Notes under the pieces: model-generated
Seen by the model: the letters and a program-made list of their open reading frames with translations, nothing else
Database searches by the model: none
What the model was told of the DNA's origin: nothing
Shown: positions 6,106 through 7,196 of the stretch, in pieces
Layout: the number at the start of each line of letters is the position of its first letter
How positions within the stretch are numbered: position 1 is the stretch's first letter
Position numbers and translations under genes: made by a program
Assembly: GCA_947068385.1 (NCBI GenBank)
Contig: CAMTBF010000175.1
Span: 1 to 7,196, forward strand
Direction: 5' to 3'
Length of the DNA: 7,196 nt
From: an uncultured Lachnospiraceae bacterium
GTDB taxonomy: Bacteria > Bacillota > Clostridia > Lachnospirales > Lachnospiraceae

Positions 6106-7047
6106 ATGGAAGAGGCGTTGAAGAAGCAAAAACCAATGACAAGAAGATTCAAACGGGAAGACGTCCCGCTCTATATCATGGCCCTGCCGGGGGTGGCGCT
6201 GCTGATCCTGTTCAGCTACCTGCCCATGGGCGGGCTGGTTCTGGCCTTCAAGAAGTACAATGTGCAGAAGGGGATCTTCGGCTCTCCCTTCAATGGATTC
6301 GACAATTTCAAGTTCCTCTTTGCCACGTCGGACGCCTTCATCATTACAAGGAACACGGTAGTCTATAACATCGTATTCATCTTCCTGAATATGGCGATCG
6401 CGGTGGCACTGTCCCTGATGCTCAGCTCGCTGCGCTCAGGGAGGCTGGCGAAAGCGTTCCAGACGATATACATGATGCCGTACTTCCTGTCCTGGGCCGT
6501 GGTGGCGATCATCGTGGCGGCCTTCCTGGAGCGCTCCAACGGATATGTGAACCACTTTCTCCGGATGCTCGGCCAGGAGGGGCTGGTGGACTGGTATCAG
6601 AGGATCGATATATGGCCGCCGCTTCTGGTGTTCATCAATGCCTGGAAGGGCGTGGGCTATCAGGCCGTGATGTATCTGGCGGTCATCTCCGGGATTTCCA
6701 GCGATTACTATGAGGCCGCCAGGCTGGACGGGGCCTCCCGGTTCCAGCAGGCTGTCTATATCACGATCCCCCACCTGCGCTTCATCATTGCCGTCTCCCT
6801 CATCATGGCCATGGGCGGCATCTTCCGCGGGGACTTCGGCCTGTTCTATACGGTGACCAAGGACAGCGGGACGCTGTACCCTGTGACCAATGTGATAGAT
6901 ACCTATATCTACCGGGGACTGAAGAATCAGGTGAACCTGGGAATGACTACAGCTGCCGGCCTGTTCCAGTCGGTGGTGGGATTTGCCTTCGTGCTGCTGG
7001 CCAACAGGGTCGTATCCAGGGTGGACCCGGACAGCGCGATGTTTTGA
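6106..7047 (+). CDS. Carbohydrate ABC transporter permease, LplB type
   Basis: This membrane subunit of a binding-protein-dependent sugar importer would form half of the translocation channel. From the ATG at 6106 it has 313 residues with about six hydrophobic segments. The first helix, with FSYLPMGGLVLAFKKYNV (36-53), is characteristic of LplB-type permeases of Firmicutes. The EAA loop that contacts the ATPase, EAARLDGASRFQQAVYITIP, is at 203-222, and the C-terminus ends DPDSAMF as relatives do. The start is uncertain: 6106 follows GGATGAGAGG, a site that is too close or only moderate, while the ATG at 6136 gives 303 residues and lacks a good site. A frame extension to a TTG at 6046 overlaps the promoter. 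The gene is divergent from the kinase-regulator operon and followed after 21 bp by another membrane gene. No ATPase or binding protein is in the window; such systems often share an MsmX-like ATPase encoded elsewhere. The sugar is unknown. Confidence 0.92.
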   Translation: MEEALKKQKPMTRRFKREDVPLYIMALPGVALLILFSYLPMGGLVLAFKKYNVQKGIFGSPFNGFDNFKFLFATSDAFIITRNTVVYNIVFIFLNMAIAVALSLMLSSLRSGRLAKAFQTIYMMPYFLSWAVVAIIVAAFLERSNGYVNHFLRMLGQEGLVDWYQRIDIWPPLLVFINAWKGVGYQAVMYLAVISGISSDYYEAARLDGASRFQQAVYITIPHLRFIIAVSLIMAMGGIFRGDFGLFYTVTKDSGTLYPVTNVIDTYIYRGLKNQVNLGMTTAAGLFQSVVGFAFVLLANRVVSRVDPDSAMF

Positions 7048-7068
7048 GGCACAGGGAAAGGGGCGGTC

Positions 7069-7196
7069 ATGAAAAAGAAGAGACAATTGAACCGGATAAG
7101 CTGGACATGGAACCTGTTCTTTATATTGATGCTGGGGATCGTTGCGAAGCTTGCACAGTATGAACTTACACTGAAGGATTGGATCGAGGATCATAA
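7069..7196 (+). CDS. Start of a membrane protein, probably the second (LplC-type) sugar permease; 3' end off the window
   Basis: An ATG at 7069 follows AAAGGGG (7057-7063) by 5 bp and opens a frame that runs to the window end, about 42 codons. It starts 21 bp after the LplB-type permease, where the partner permease is normally found. The first residues are basic, then NRISWTWNLFFILMLGIVA forms a hydrophobic helix. From memory of the family, this resembles the N-termini of LplC-type permeases in Clostridia. The next residues, KLAQYELTLKDWIEDH, are polar and do not look like the continuation of that first helix, which is normally followed by a CxxPF-like stretch. The change falls near the AAGCTT at 7146-7151. 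The gene could be a divergent permease, an interrupted one, or an unrelated membrane protein. Confidence 0.5.
   Translation, partial: MKKKRQLNRISWTWNLFFILMLGIVAKLAQYELTLKDWIEDH

Noticed and set aside
6436..7194. A 252-codon open frame on the - strand
   Set aside because: It lies opposite the permease gene and its His/Pro/Gln-rich translation has no family features. The permease on the + strand explains the region.

Overview
The window carries seven genes, two of them cut by its ends, on a GC-rich Firmicutes-like background. The long PurC form, the YesM/YesN-type two-component pair beside an LplB-type sugar permease, the AGGAG-type ribosome binding sites and the style of the proteins suggest a gut Clostridia member, probably Lachnospiraceae. 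That placement is inferred from protein character, not from a marker gene.

Layout from left to right. (1) Positions 2-478, + strand: the C-terminal ligand-binding part of a TetR/AcrR-type repressor whose DNA-binding N-terminus lies off the window. A small hairpin followed by T's comes after it. (2) Positions 573-1814, + strand: a 413-residue MFS efflux transporter. A perfect 7+5+7 palindrome directly before its ribosome binding site is a good candidate operator for the TetR protein. (3) A 16-bp perfect hairpin at 1834-1874 sits between converging genes and can end transcription from both sides. (4) Positions 1911-2786, - strand: purC, SAICAR synthase, apparently alone rather than in a purine operon, with its own candidate promoter. 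(5) Positions 2975-4735 and 4776-5894, both - strand: a LytS/YesM-family sensor histidine kinase and, upstream of it in the same operon, its YesN-type response regulator with an AraC-type DNA-binding domain. (6) Positions 6106-7047, + strand: an LplB-type sugar ABC permease, divergent from the regulator. (7) Positions 7069-7196, + strand: the start of a further membrane protein, probably the partner permease. Its likeness to that family seems to stop close to the window end.

Two regulatory modules are visible. The first is a TetR repressor with an efflux pump, a common arrangement for sensing and exporting a toxic compound. The second is a sensor kinase and AraC-type regulator facing a carbohydrate importer. 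Here a surface kinase probably senses an extracellular sugar or oligosaccharide and its regulator activates the transporter. The 211-bp divergent region between regulator and permease holds a strong promoter for the regulator, a weak-(-35), extended -10 promoter for the permease, and a direct repeat (AAAAGTAA, twice, 29 bp apart) that ends just upstream of the permease -35. This fits an activator-dependent promoter.

I found no CRISPR array, tRNA, rRNA, complete insertion sequence or clearly new system. The points most worth checking are the repeat pair in the divergent region, the palindrome before the efflux gene and the abrupt change of character in the last gene. No gap between genes exceeds about 210 bases.
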